Shown: positions 1 to 7,804 of the stretch, in pieces
How the letters are laid out: every line of letters begins with the position of its first letter
Numbering within the stretch: the first letter of the stretch is position 1
NCBI RefSeq assembly: GCF_000691865.1
Contig: NZ_JMIO01000004.1
Span: forward strand, 1-39,316
Origin: Methanoculleus sp. MH98A
Lineage (GTDB): Archaea; Halobacteriota; Methanomicrobia; Methanomicrobiales; Methanoculleaceae
DNA: 39,316 nucleotides
Direction: 5' to 3'
Made by a program: the position numbers and the translations under genes
The notes under the pieces: model-generated
Databases searched by the model: none
Told to the model about the DNA's origin: nothing
The model's input: only the letters and a program-made list of their open reading frames with translations

Positions 1-75
1 TACGGAGCGTCGTTCCCCCAATGGCGATATCCCCACGGTCCAGTATGCCAAGCATTCTCATCATTTTGGTCACAT
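1..75. repeat. Dispersed intergenic repeat (window-edge copy)
   Basis: This stretch shares the frame GGCGATA-NN-CCCACGGTCCA, then 20 unmatched bases, then ATTTTG-NNN-ACA, with positions 37975-38026. Both the conserved blocks and the spacing are kept, so the two are copies of one repeat family. It may continue to the left of the window. No gene is visible in 1-203. Confidence 0.55.
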
Positions 76-203
76 ACAACCGACAAGCAACGACATCAGA
101 ACGGCAGGACCACTCTACCTCGCTGCACCGAAAATTTGAATGAAAAATGCGGATTTACAGCCCGCAAAAAAGAAGAAACGCCCTGCCGAAGAGAAGAATC
201 CGA

Positions 204-548
204 TTATTCCTTCCCCTTCACGGCCTTCTGGGCTTTCTTCGCCCGCTCTTTTGCCGTATACCCTGTCACCTGCTGGAGATAGTTGCGGAACCGGCGGTTG
301 GTGTCGATGATCGTCTCGTCGTCGGCATCATTGCCCGCCTCGGTATCGACGATCAGGGTTTTGCCTCCCGTGCCCAGCCAGACCTCAAGGCGCAGGAGCG
401 CTCCGTAGGAGATGATATAGTGGCCGTCCTCCGCCGCACGGGGTTCGATCCCGAACTGGTCGCGGAGACCCTGGATCATGGATTCTGCGAGTTGTTTCGT
501 GTATCCGCGCTTGATCTGGTATTCCTGCATAATATTTTTAAGGGACAT
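204..548 (-). CDS. DUF5611-like small methanogen protein
   Basis: A 114-aa soluble protein of unknown function. I place it near the DUF5611 group of small methanogen proteins from overall resemblance, not from a search. It has an N-terminal helical part (IKRGYTKQLAESMIQGLRDQFG), a central beta-rich part (YIISYGALLRLEVWLGTGGKTLIVDTEAG) and a lysine/alanine-rich tail ending KKAQKAVKGKE. It has no signal peptide, membrane segment or cysteines. The ATG at 548 has no clear SD. The gene is divergent from the PAC2 gene with about 40 bp between starts, so the two promoters must overlap. Confidence 0.7.
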   Translation of the reverse strand: MSLKNIMQEYQIKRGYTKQLAESMIQGLRDQFGIEPRAAEDGHYIISYGALLRLEVWLGTGGKTLIVDTEAGNDADDETIIDTNRRFRNYLQQVTGYTAKERAKKAQKAVKGKE

Positions 549-589
549 CCAGCTATGTTAAACTAATCCAGGAGTGAGTGATTGATCCC

Positions 590-1303
590 ATGGACGATAT
601 AAAGGTCATATCCAGAGCGCTCGAGGGCGCCGAAAAAACAGTTCTGATCGGCTTTCCCGGGAGCGGGCTCGTCGGGAGTATTGCCCTGCAATATCTCGTC
701 GAGCAGATGGAATTCGAGCAAATCGGGGCGATCACGAGCAAATACTTCCCGCCGGTCGCCCTTATGTCGAAGGGCGTGATTAACGCTCCCGTACGTCTCT
801 ACGAGAAGGATCACCTCGCCGCGGTCGTCTCCGACGTTCCCGTTCACCCGGCGATCTGCTACGAGGTGGCGAACGGTATCATGGACTGGCTCGCGCAGTT
901 CGACATCAGGGAGGTCGTCACGATCGCAGGGATCATCACGAACGAGCCGGAAAAGAGGGTCTTCGGGGTCGCGACCAGCAGCGGGGTGCTGCAGCGCGTC
1001 GAAGAGAAGACGATCATCCTCCCGATGGGAAGCATCTCGGGCGTCGCGGCAAGCCTCCTCACGGAGTGCAAGACCCGGGGTATCCCGGGGATAGGGCTGC
1101 TCGGGGAGACGGTGAACACCCCTGACCCGCGGTCGTCCGCGGCCACGATCGAGGTCTTGAACCAGATCTACGGCCTCAGCCTGGACATCCAGCCGCTGCT
1201 CGAACAGGCGGTGGAGATCGAGGCGGCGATGTCCCAGATCGCCGAGCAGGTGCAGAAGACCGAGGCCACACCACGGAGAGAACAACTGCCGATGTACGGG
1301 TGA
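590..1303 (+). CDS. PAC2 family protein (archaeal proteasome-assembly-chaperone-like)
   Basis: A 237-aa protein of the PAC2 family, whose eukaryotic members chaperone assembly of the proteasome alpha ring. The archaeal role is not settled. Family features are the N-terminal LIGFPGSGLVGSIALQYLV glycine turn, the TSKYFPPVALMSKG segment, and EVVTIAGIITNEPEKRVFGVA followed by PMGSISGVAASLL. The C-terminus (ALLEQAVEIEAAMSQIAEQVQ type) is a predicted helix. I chose the ATG at 590: a GTG at 578 lies inside the GGAGTGAGTGAT ribosome-binding region. The stop overlaps the SD of the following DUF473 gene, so the two are probably co-transcribed and translationally coupled. Confidence 0.85.
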   Translation: MDDIKVISRALEGAEKTVLIGFPGSGLVGSIALQYLVEQMEFEQIGAITSKYFPPVALMSKGVINAPVRLYEKDHLAAVVSDVPVHPAICYEVANGIMDWLAQFDIREVVTIAGIITNEPEKRVFGVATSSGVLQRVEEKTIILPMGSISGVAASLLTECKTRGIPGIGLLGETVNTPDPRSSAATIEVLNQIYGLSLDIQPLLEQAVEIEAAMSQIAEQVQKTEATPRREQLPMYG

Positions 1304-1308
1304 TTGCC

Positions 1309-1698
1309 ATGAAGTATGCAGCGTTAACCGGAATCTCGCCGTCGGTCATTGCCGAACTCAAGAGCGGCAAGGCCCGCACCCTCGAGCTGAACAGCGCCCA
1401 CAACATCATCACGCTGACCGAGACCGCTCCCGGGGAGTGCATCTTCGTGACGTCGGTCAACGAGGAAGATCTCTCGCCAGGCGATCCGGGGATCATGGTC
1501 GATCTCCTCGCCCTCAACATCAGCATGAGGCGGATCGAGGTCGCCAACCCGTTCTTCTACGAGGAGCGGGAGCGGATGTCCGCCCGGATCAAGGTCCAGT
1601 TCCGGGGGATGACCATCGCCCGCGACGTGGAGGGGCGGAAGTGGGGGGACCCGACCAAGGTCGAGATCATCCGGTCGGCATGTTACCGGGCCGGATGA
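1309..1698 (+). CDS. DUF473 domain protein
   Basis: A 129-aa protein matching the DUF473 family, which is confined to methanogens and relatives and has unknown function. Recognisable parts are the start MKYAALTGISPSVIAELKSG, the central MVDLLALNISMRRIEVANPF and the C-terminal RIKVQFRGMTIARDVEGRKWGDPTKVEIIR. The beta-rich pattern suggests a small ligand- or RNA-binding fold, which is inference. ATG 1309 is preferred because GGGTGA (1298-1303) sits 5 nt before it; the in-frame GTG at 1300 is part of that SD. It follows the PAC2 gene in an apparent two-gene operon. Confidence 0.85.
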   Translation: MKYAALTGISPSVIAELKSGKARTLELNSAHNIITLTETAPGECIFVTSVNEEDLSPGDPGIMVDLLALNISMRRIEVANPFFYEERERMSARIKVQFRGMTIARDVEGRKWGDPTKVEIIRSACYRAG

Positions 1699-1778
1699 TG
1701 CCCTCCCTTTAGTCCGAGGAACGGAACTTGAGCCCCGCCAGATCATATGACCGGAGCTTAAGCGCCGTCCTCAAAGGG

Positions 1779-1787
1779 TTAATAACT
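1779..1787 (+). promoter_or_regulatory. TATA box of tRNA-Arg
   Basis: TTAATAACT is centred about 37 bp before the first base of the tRNA. The tRNA-Phe gene in this window has a TATA box at nearly the same distance (about 34 bp). Confidence 0.6.
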
Positions 1788-1819
1788 CCTCGCGTCCAAA
1801 ATGTATGGGAATACCACAG

Positions 1820-1894
1820 GGGTCTGTGGCTTAGCCAGGACATAGCGCCGGGCTTCTAACCCGGATGCCGGGGGTTCGAATCCCTCCAGGCCCG
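1820..1894 (+). tRNA. tRNA-Arg (anticodon UCU)
   Basis: A full cloverleaf of 75 nt can be drawn. Acceptor GGGTCTG (1820-1826) pairs with CAGGCCC (1887-1893), with discriminator G at 1894. Anticodon stem CCGGG/CCCGG closes a loop with TCT at 1855-1857. The T arm has loop TTCGAAT between GGGGG and CCCTC. No CCA is encoded and no intron is visible. It reads AGA arginine codons. A T6 run at 1899-1904 follows and probably ends transcription. Confidence 0.95.
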
Positions 1895-1896
1895 TC

Positions 1897-1905
1897 GATT
1901 TTTTG
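1897..1905 (+). terminator. Poly-T terminator after tRNA-Arg
   Basis: A run of six T residues starts a few bases after the tRNA discriminator base, the usual archaeal intrinsic termination signal. Confidence 0.5.
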
Positions 1906-2011
1906 ATCCCATTTTCCGTAAGAGGAATACAGGCATCCGATCCACGGGATGCTCCTCGCCGCGTGCCGCAGAACCGCGGGGTTGATGCCGACATCCGGCC
2001 AATGACATCCC

Positions 2012-2314
2012 ATGAAGCATGAAACGGTCAGACTGGCCGGAAAAGACGCCGACGGGTACGTCATACCCCTCGGCCCGGTAAACCTCGTGGCGGTGGTGAC
2101 GGATGCGGGGATGGTCGGGTGCGGCGCGTTCGACGTCGATGCGCTTGAGAGGTTCGGCTACCCCGCAGCGCGTGTCAAACCCGCAGGAGGCGCATCCTCG
2201 ATCGAGACCGTCGATGACCTCCTCCGCGGCGAGATCAAGGGGGCGAACAGGCATGCACGCGAGCGCGGCGTTGCCGTCGGCATGACCGGACGAGAAGCGC
2301 TCGGCCGTCTCTAG
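2012..2314 (+). CDS. DUF1805 (YunC-like) domain protein
   Basis: A 100-aa protein matching the DUF1805/YunC family of unknown function. Visible family features are GYVIPLGPVNLVAVVTDAG, then MVGCGAFDVDALERFGYPAARV, then a conserved TVDDLLRGEIKGANRHARERG segment. It is complete for the family (about 95-100 aa) and has no membrane segment. It is convergent with metG and separated from it by a 58-bp spacer that holds T-runs on both strands. Confidence 0.85.
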   Translation: MKHETVRLAGKDADGYVIPLGPVNLVAVVTDAGMVGCGAFDVDALERFGYPAARVKPAGGASSIETVDDLLRGEIKGANRHARERGVAVGMTGREALGRL

Positions 2315-2331
2315 AACGTCCAGACCGATTC

Positions 2332-2356
2332 ACGTTTTCAGGAAAAAAACAGGGTT
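2332..2356. terminator. Terminator region between DUF1805 gene and metG
   Basis: Between the two convergent genes the minus strand reads CCTGTTTTTTTCCTG, a T7 run that would end metG transcripts. The plus strand has a shorter T4 run (CACGTTTTCAGG) just before it. No strong hairpin is present. Confidence 0.45.
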
Positions 2357-2372
2357 GACCGGATCGAGCCGA

Positions 2373-4367
2373 TCAACGGATTTTCGTCCCCGGCTTAACC
2401 GGCCGGAGGGGAACCAGGAGGGAGGCCTCGTCGCCGGCGGCGAGGATCATTCCCCTGCTCTCGACGCCGAAGATCTTTGCCGGGGCAAGGTTTGCGATCA
2501 GCGCCACGTCTTTCCCCACCAGTTCGTCGGGGGCGTAGAACTGGGCGATCCCGCTGACCACCTGGCGCTTCTCGCTTCCAAGGTCGACGACGAGCTTGTA
2601 GAGCTTCTTCGAGCCCTTGATCGGTTCGGCCGAGACGACCTTCGCTACCCGGATGTCGAGGTTTGCGAAATCCTCGATGGAAACGGTGGGCATCTTCGGT
2701 GCGGCCGCCTCCTTTGCCTGCTCCACCCGCAGATTAAGGGTCGCCTCTAGGACGGCGACCTGCTCCTTCTCGACCTTCGTAAAGAGGGTAGAGGGTTTTT
2801 CGAGCGGTCGTGCCCCCACCGGCTCCGTGGCCTCGGCGATCGGGTGATCTGCAACGTTGTCCTCGTAGCCGAGCATCGTCCAGGCCCGCTGCATCGCGTC
2901 GGGCATCAGCGGCTCGAAGACGAGGACGAGCGCTTTGACGATCTGGAGGCAGTCGGCGATCACCTGCTCTGCCGCGGCCCGGTCCTCCTTGATCAATTTC
3001 CAGGGGGCGTTGTTCTGGATGTAGGCGTTCCCGAACGATGCGAGCGTCATCATCGCATCGACGGCGTTCTTGAAGTCGTAGTCCCGCATCAGGGCGTCGA
3101 TTCCGGCGAGCGACCGCTCGATCTCCTCGATGACCTCCGGCCGGGGGGCGAGGTCGGGCACGCCGGAAAACTCCTTCTCGGCGAAGTACATCGTCCGGTA
3201 GATGAAGTTCCCGAGCGTCCCGACGATCTCGTTGTTCACCCGCTCGGCGTAGACCTTCCAGGAGAAGTCGAGCTCCTTCGTGTGGTTCGTGTAGGAGAGG
3301 AGGTAGTAGCGGAGGTAGTCCGCCGGGAGACCCTGGTCGAGGTAGTCGTCGTTCGTCCAGACGACGTAGCCGCGGGACTTCGAGAACTTTTTGCCCTCGA
3401 TCGTGACCATGCCGCTCGCGACCACCGCGTGCGGGAGGCCGTAGCCCGCCCCTTTGAGGAGCGCCGGCCAGAAGATGCAGTGGTGGTAGATGATGTCCCC
3501 GCCGATGAAGTGCGTGACGCGGGTATCGTCGCCGCACCAGTAGTCCTTCCAGTCGGCGCCGGCATTCTGTGCCCACTCTTTCGTGAACGATATGTAGCCG
3601 ATGGGCGCGTCGACCCAGACGTAGACGACGAGGTCGTCGCGTCCGGGGAACTTGACGCCCCAGTCCAGCGTTCTGGTGATGCACCAGTCGTGCAGGAGCT
3701 CCTTCACCCACCCGAGGGCGTAGTTCCGGGCGGTGGACGTGCCCCGGAGATTGGGGAGATAGTCGAGGAGGAACTCGCGGAACGCCGAGAGTCTGAAGAA
3801 GTAGTGCTCCTGCTCACGGTACTCCGCCTTACCGCCGCAGATCTTGCAGATCGCGTCCTTGATCTCGCCGGGCTCCAGGTGCTGCCCGCACCCCTGGTCG
3901 CACTCGTCGCCCCGGGCGACCGCCCCGCAATGCGGGCAGATCCCCTCCACGTAGCGGTCGGGGAGGAACCGCTCGCAGTCCGGGCAGTAACTCTGGCTGA
4001 CGGTCTCTGCGTAGACGTAGCCGTTCTCGATGAGCCGCTCGACGATCGAGCGGGTGGTCTCGTGGTTCATAGCGTCGTCGGTCATCCCGAACCGGTCGAA
4101 GACGACGTCCATCCGCCGGAACGTCTCGTAGAAGTGCTCGTGATACCGCTCCGAAAGGACACGGGGTGTCGAACCCTCCTGCTCGGCGCTGATCACGATC
4201 GGCGTCCCGTGGTTGTCGGAACCGCATACAAAGACGACCTCCTCCCCGGACCGGCGCATATACCGGACGTAAAAATCCGCCGGCACGTAGGTCCGCAGGT
4301 GCCCGATATGGCAGGGACCGTTCGTGTACGGGAGCCCGCACGTTACCAGCAACGGCTTACCACTCAT
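2373..4367 (-). CDS. metG: Methionyl-tRNA synthetase with C-terminal tRNA-binding domain
   Basis: A 664-aa class I synthetase that charges tRNA-Met. The catalytic domain shows [10 protein letters not shown] with HIGH at about residues 20-23 and KFSKS at 327-331. Eight cysteines in CxxC-type pairs at about 128-177 form two zinc knuckles. The anticodon-binding region includes [15 protein letters not shown]. The last about 110 residues, from [20 protein letters not shown] to the end, are a fused EMAP-II/Trbp111-like tRNA-binding domain, which is a separate protein in some archaea. The ATG at 4367 lies about 30 bp from a TATA-like TCTTTATTAG on the minus strand, so the transcript is nearly leaderless. 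Confidence 0.97.
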   Translation of the reverse strand: MSGKPLLVTCGLPYTNGPCHIGHLRTYVPADFYVRYMRRSGEEVVFVCGSDNHGTPIVISAEQEGSTPRVLSERYHEHFYETFRRMDVVFDRFGMTDDAMNHETTRSIVERLIENGYVYAETVSQSYCPDCERFLPDRYVEGICPHCGAVARGDECDQGCGQHLEPGEIKDAICKICGGKAEYREQEHYFFRLSAFREFLLDYLPNLRGTSTARNYALGWVKELLHDWCITRTLDWGVKFPGRDDLVVYVWVDAPIGYISFTKEWAQNAGADWKDYWCGDDTRVTHFIGGDIIYHHCIFWPALLKGAGYGLPHAVVASGMVTIEGKKFSKSRGYVVWTNDDYLDQGLPADYLRYYLLSYTNHTKELDFSWKVYAERVNNEIVGTLGNFIYRTMYFAEKEFSGVPDLAPRPEVIEEIERSLAGIDALMRDYDFKNAVDAMMTLASFGNAYIQNNAPWKLIKEDRAAAEQVIADCLQIVKALVLVFEPLMPDAMQRAWTMLGYEDNVADHPIAEATEPVGARPLEKPSTLFTKVEKEQVAVLEATLNLRVEQAKEAAAPKMPTVSIEDFANLDIRVAKVVSAEPIKGSKKLYKLVVDLGSEKRQVVSGIAQFYAPDELVGKDVALIANLAPAKIFGVESRGMILAAGDEASLLVPLRPVKPGTKIR

Positions 4368-4368
4368 C

Positions 4369-4403
4369 CTTATTTACTCTGGTTGCGATGCTAATAAAGA
4401 TAC
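4369..4403. promoter_or_regulatory. Divergent promoters of metG and the 262-aa gene
   Basis: Only 42 bp separate the two starts. TTATTTACT (4370-4378) suits the plus-strand gene and lies at the metG start. TCTTTATTAG on the minus strand (4400-4391) suits metG and lies just before the plus-strand start. The two TATA boxes interleave, so initiation complexes would compete. Confidence 0.5.
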
Positions 4404-4409
4404 CAGCGC

Positions 4410-5198
4410 ATGGCACGACAGATTAGAATCCCGGTGAGGTCGTTCGGCTCCGAGGTCGGAACGCCTGCGGTTCCCGAACTCGCGGAGTGGCTGAAGGGGA
4501 AGAGAGGGGTGGTAGCGGATCTTACCACCTACCGGCTCGAACGTTCGCTCGACGTCCAGGAAGGCGTGGCGATACCGGCCGCAGGCGGCGTCTTCTACGG
4601 CGAGCGGTTGAGCGGGGCATTCCTCGGCATGGAGGACGGGGTGCTCGTCGGCGAACCGGGGATCGATCCGGCAGCCGTGGCCGACGATGCCCGATTCGTC
4701 AGGGCAAGACGCAAAGATGCATGGGTCGCCCTCCCCGCCCCCCGCATGCTCGGGTTTCGCGACGCCTGCATCGGGGAAGAGGAAGAGTTCTCCGAGACGA
4801 TAGCGGACCTGTATGCTCGCCTTGCGCGGGAGATGCGGGATGCAGGCGTTCAGGGCCACGTTCTGGTCGCAGATGTGGCGGATGCGATCGAACTCGAGGT
4901 GCTTGCGGGGAGAAAAGTCCTCTTCTTCCCCAGAAACCCGGAGACCTTCGACCTGGAACTCCTGCTCGAATACCAGGACACCCTCGTCCTCCCTGCGGCC
5001 GCGCTCGACCGCGCCCCGGACCTGATGGACCGGTTCCGCGTCCGAAAGCTGATCCTGCTCGATGCGGAGGGAACGGATCTCGCGGCGGCCGCGGCCGAAC
5101 TCGCCGACCCGGATATGCTCGAGGCGGGCGGCTACTGCGAGGACTCCTGTTCGGACTACTGGAAGAGCCTCGTCGAGCGGGCGCTCATTCCTCGATAG
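4410..5198 (+). CDS. Conserved hypothetical protein, 262 aa, unrecognised
   Basis: I do not recognise this family. It has high-GC third codon positions like its neighbours, so it is a real gene. It is acidic and soluble, with no signal peptide or membrane helix. Visible features are an N-terminal MARQIRIPVRSFGSEVGTPAV, a middle beta/alpha segment (GHVLVADVADAIELEVLAGRKVLFFPRNPETFDLELLLEYQ in register with a Rossmann-like half), and a C-terminal Cys pair in GYCEDSCSDYW. It shares a divergent promoter region with metG. Its 3' end overlaps the convergent DHH gene by 14 bp. A role linked to translation or methanogenesis is possible but not shown by sequence. Confidence 0.7.
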   Translation: MARQIRIPVRSFGSEVGTPAVPELAEWLKGKRGVVADLTTYRLERSLDVQEGVAIPAAGGVFYGERLSGAFLGMEDGVLVGEPGIDPAAVADDARFVRARRKDAWVALPAPRMLGFRDACIGEEEEFSETIADLYARLAREMRDAGVQGHVLVADVADAIELEVLAGRKVLFFPRNPETFDLELLLEYQDTLVLPAAALDRAPDLMDRFRVRKLILLDAEGTDLAAAAAELADPDMLEAGGYCEDSCSDYWKSLVERALIPR

Positions 5199-6158
5199 AC
5201 TCCGCCTTCTCCGCCAGGCGGCGGTAGTGGCGGTTCCTCTTTATGAGCCAGAAGAGGAGCCGATCGGGGAGGGTGAAAGAGAACGTTCCTCCCGCCGCGT
5301 GGGGATGCCCGCCGCCGGAGAACTCCCGGGCGATGATATGGCTGACGGGGGGGACGGAACGGATGGATATCCGGCCGTTAGAGGAGACGATCACCTCGAT
5401 CTCGGTGCCGAGTTCTTCGCGGATGGCGTGAGCGGTCTCGCTCGGGTAGCCGTAGAGGGGAGCGAACGCGATCCGGTAGCGGCCGTCCTCGATGATGGTG
5501 GTGTGCCGGATGCTCTTTTTGATGTCCCGCTCCATCTCCCGGACGATCTCGCTGTACTCGCTCTCAACCTTCGCGTCGACGATCGTTCCCCCGACAAGGT
5601 TGTCGCGGACGTACTCCCGCCAGCCCTTCCGCATCACCACCTGGCCGAGCATCTTCGACCGGGGGTCCTGGTGCTTCCAGAGGTCGTAGTCGCAGAGACC
5701 CGCGCGATCTCTTCGGCCACCGGATCACCGGGGGCGAGGTCGCGGGCGACGATCCCGGTCGCGCAGGTGGAAACGTCGACGTGGAGGAGGGTCGTCTTCT
5801 TCTCGACGGCACGGATCTCCTCGTCCTTCCAGCGATGGTGGTCGCGCCACTCGATTCGCCACCCGTTGGAGCGCGCCTTCGCCAGCCGCTGCTCGACACC
5901 CTGCTGGTAGCCGAGATCCGATATGCTGAGGAGGTCCCCCCGTCCCGGGGAACCGGCAACAGCGTCGAAGAGGGAGAGGAATTTGCCGACCGAAGACCAG
6001 ACGGTGAAGACCTTCCCGTAGGTTCTCCGGTGAATGGCGTCGCTCCCGACGGCGTCGAGGTCGTTGTGCGTGAGGTGCACGACGTTCTCCGTCCTCCCGG
6101 AGAGCGCCTGCATGAGGTTTCCGCCCGGGGCATCCGGCTTTGGATCGCTTCCGCCCAT
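5185..6158 (-). pseudogene. DHH-family phosphoesterase, interrupted by a frameshift
   Basis: Together two frames encode a DHH/DHHA1 phosphoesterase of about 320 aa (RecJ/NrnA superfamily: Mn-dependent hydrolysis of oligonucleotides or cyclic dinucleotides). The first frame carries motif THNDLDAVGSDA and the DHH triad in WRDHHRW. The second carries the C-terminal GGGHPHAAGG signature of DHHA1. The frames switch at about 5692-5698: after ...EEIARV the reading shifts, and shifting by one base restores CDYDLWKHQDPRSKMLGQ. A CT dinucleotide gained in GTCTCTGC, or one base lost, would explain it. Everything on both sides looks coding, so this may be a sequencing error, a recent mutation or a programmed shift. 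The first ATG may be too close to the AT-rich ATATAAAG (about 6164-6171); an internal ATG at 6113 is an alternative. Confidence 0.8.
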
Positions 6159-6237
6159 TGTTCTTTATATCGGCGTACGACGTGATAAAAAGGCGGTTAT
6201 GGGCCCGCTCCCGCCCCGCCGTCCCGGGGCAACACAG

Positions 6238-6246
6238 TATTTATTA
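6238..6246 (+). promoter_or_regulatory. TATA box of tRNA-Phe
   Basis: TATTTATTA is centred about 34 bp before the tRNA, matching the arrangement of the tRNA-Arg gene. Confidence 0.65.
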
Positions 6247-6275
6247 GGAACGACCGACAACACTGTAAGGCAGAA

Positions 6276-6349
6276 GCCCCTGTAGCTCAGACTGGGAGAG
6301 CGCCAGACTGAAGATCTGGTTGTCCCCGGTTCAAATCCGGGCGGGGGCA
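6276..6349 (+). tRNA. tRNA-Phe (anticodon GAA)
   Basis: A 74-nt cloverleaf. Acceptor GCCCCTG (6276-6282) pairs with CGGGGGC (6342-6348) with one G-U, and the discriminator is A at 6349. Anticodon stem CCAGA/TCTGG closes loop CTGAAGA with GAA at 6310-6312. The T loop is TTCAAAT. No CCA is encoded. The TrpF-like gene begins about 40 bp downstream, and only a short T4 run separates them. Confidence 0.95.
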
Positions 6350-6389
6350 CTTCGAGCAACTTTTCTGATGTCGTTGTGAAGTGATCGCG

Positions 6390-7052
6390 ATGCGTGTAAA
6401 ATTCTGCGGAACTGCCAGCCTTGCGGATATGCGGTGCGCAATCGACGCGGGCTGCGACGCCGTGGGGTTCATCATGGGCGTAACCCACCAGAGCAGCGAT
6501 TTCGTGACGGCGGCAGAAGCCGCGAAGATGGTACGCCGTCTCCCGCCGTTCGTCGAACCGGTCGCGGTCACCCACCTGCAGGAGACACAGGACCTTATCG
6601 GGCTGGTGAAAGAGTCGCGCTGCACGACGCTGCAGGTCCAGAACACCGTCGAACCCACCGAACTGGACGCCGTCCGCGACGCTCTCCCGTACGTAACGAT
6701 CGTGAAGGCCGTTCACGTGACGGACGCATCGGCCGTCGCGGCGGCAAAACGCTACGAGCCTTACGCCGACGCACTCCTCCTCGACACCAGGACCCGGGAG
6801 AGGCTCGGGGGAACGGGGGTCCCTCACGACTGGAACATCAGCGCGGCAATCGTCGCAAACTCGGCAATTCCCGTCATACTTGCGGGAGGGCTTACGCCGG
6901 AGAACGTTCGGGAGGCGATACGGAAGGTCCGCCCCTACGGGGTCGACGTGCATACCGGCGTCAAGAAAGACGGTGTCCGCAACCCTGAGCGGACGCTTGC
7001 TTTTGCCCGCGAAGCGAGAAACGCCCTGCCGAACGCCGGGAACGAAAGGTAG
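6390..7052 (+). CDS. TrpF-like phosphoribosylanthranilate isomerase paralog
   Basis: A 220-aa TIM-barrel protein of the TrpF family, which converts phosphoribosylanthranilate to the carboxyphenylamino-deoxyribulose phosphate in tryptophan synthesis. The catalytic pair is present: Cys6 in KFCG and Asp132 in LLLDTRTRERLGGTG. Phosphate-loop positions are VILAGGLTPENV and VDVHTGVKKDGVRN. Typical TrpF has SSGVE where this protein has HTGVKKDG, so substrate use may differ. No other trp gene is nearby. ATG 6390 is preferred: GTGAT at 6381-6385 is the SD, and a GTG start at 6381 would fall inside it. Confidence 0.75.
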   Translation: MRVKFCGTASLADMRCAIDAGCDAVGFIMGVTHQSSDFVTAAEAAKMVRRLPPFVEPVAVTHLQETQDLIGLVKESRCTTLQVQNTVEPTELDAVRDALPYVTIVKAVHVTDASAVAAAKRYEPYADALLLDTRTRERLGGTGVPHDWNISAAIVANSAIPVILAGGLTPENVREAIRKVRPYGVDVHTGVKKDGVRNPERTLAFAREARNALPNAGNER

Positions 7053-7057
7053 ATCCC

Positions 7058-7279
7058 CTCTCAACCGCCGGCATCGAGGGCACGAAGTGCCTGAACCGGC
7101 AGGACGGCTTCGATCTTCTCGTGCGAGAGATCATCATGATGGGGAAAGAGCGGGGCCACGAACTTTTCAGCCGCGACAACATGGTTCTCCGGGCCATCCC
7201 GGCAGGCAACGTCCAGAACACCAACACCTGCCTTTTCGCTCGCCGCTACAAGAACATATATATACTTGCGAACATATGA
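7058..7279 (+). pseudogene. Possible gene remnant (unrecognised)
   Basis: One plus-strand frame reads ...TKCLNRQDGFDLLVREII, then MMGKERGHELFSRDNMVLRA and IPAGNVQNTNTCLFARRYKN, with strongly GC-biased third positions like the genes around it. It has no convincing start or SD. It runs into the TATA box of the next gene and ends at a TGA at 7277-7279. This looks like a surviving piece of a coding region cut off by later rearrangement. I do not recognise the family. Alternatives are an unannotated small protein or chance. Confidence 0.3.
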
Positions 7280-7285
7280 GTAATA
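7254..7285 (+). promoter_or_regulatory. Promoter and putative operator of first DUF5320 gene
   Basis: An ACATATATATA TATA box (about 7254-7264) is followed, starting 13 bp after its centre, by CATATGAGTAATA (7273-7285) near the expected transcription start. The same 13-mer occurs at the same distance from the TATA box of the second DUF5320 gene, pointing to a shared regulator. Confidence 0.6.
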
Positions 7286-7288
7286 ATG

Positions 7289-7308
7289 GCGGGCGAGAGT
7301 ACGCCCGC
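7289..7308 (+). promoter_or_regulatory. 5'-leader stem-loop before DUF5320 gene
   Basis: A perfect 7-bp stem GCGGGCG/CGCCCGC closes loop AGAGTA and ends directly before the SD AAGGAGATGA (7309-7318). An ATG at 7286 opens a 10-codon frame through the hairpin that stops inside the SD. The stem could control access to the ribosome-binding site or protect the 5' end. Confidence 0.5.
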
Positions 7309-7321
7309 AAGGAGATGAATC

Positions 7322-7567
7322 ATGCCAGGATTTGACGGTACAGGACCAGGAGGGCAGGGGCCGCTGACCGGCGGCGGGTTCGGCTATTGCAACCCCGCCG
7401 CACGGAGACAGTGGCCGCCCGTGTGGGGCCCCGTTGGGGGTTATCGCGTTCCGTACTCACCCTACCCGGGACCGGTCTACGGTCTCGGCCGCGGGGGGCT
7501 GCCACGCGGTGGCGGCCGTGGCCGCGGCTTCGGCGGGGGACGGGGCCGCGGTTGGCGGTGCTGGTAG
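7322..7567 (+). CDS. DUF5320 glycine-rich small protein
   Basis: An 81-aa protein with the DUF5320 N-terminal signature MPGFDGTGPGGQGPLTGGG and a GYC cysteine close behind, then a proline/tyrosine-rich middle and a C-terminal GLGRGGLPRGGGRGRGFGGG region rich in Arg-Gly. Family members are common in anaerobes, often near nitrogenase-cofactor-like (NifB/NifX) or ferredoxin genes. Their function is unproven. The SD AAGGAG lies 7 bp before the ATG. A paralog with the same head and tail lies at 8054-8293 on the other strand, with a ferredoxin between them. Confidence 0.85.
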   Translation: MPGFDGTGPGGQGPLTGGGFGYCNPAARRQWPPVWGPVGGYRVPYSPYPGPVYGLGRGGLPRGGGRGRGFGGGRGRGWRCW

Positions 7568-7671
7568 CCACGGGCCGGCAGGGAGAACCCTGTCTGCACG
7601 CATCACCGGGATCCTCGCCGTGCTAACGGCACCAAACCCCTTCTTTCCCTACTCTTCCACTCATGCTCCAT

Positions 7672-7701
7672 AACCCGGGACGGATCACCCGTACCCGGGT
7701 T
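7672..7701. terminator. Strong hairpin downstream of DUF5320 gene
   Basis: AACCCGGG (7672-7679) pairs with CCCGGGTT (7694-7701), and the interior ACGG/CCGT adds four more pairs. It lies between the convergent DUF5320 and ferredoxin genes and could end transcripts or protect their 3' ends. Confidence 0.5.
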
Positions 7702-7761
7702 TGAGTAACCGTGTTTGACCGCAACTGACCCTGCAGGTATAGCAGTCTGTGTAGAATCGCT

Positions 7762-7778
7762 TAAAAAAAGGTTTTTTC
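7762..7778. terminator. Bidirectional poly-A/poly-T terminator
   Basis: A7 followed by GG and T6 gives a T-run on each strand: T6 for the plus-strand DUF5320 transcript and T7 for the minus-strand ferredoxin transcript. It sits about 27 bp beyond the ferredoxin stop codon. Confidence 0.55.
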
Positions 7779-7804
7779 ACCGGCTGGACTCTGCCCGGCC
7801 GGCA

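Noticed and set aside
2844-4394. Long open frame on the plus strand opposite metG.
   Set aside because: It is an antisense shadow produced by high-GC codon bias. The metG frame has full family motifs and the opposite frame resembles nothing.
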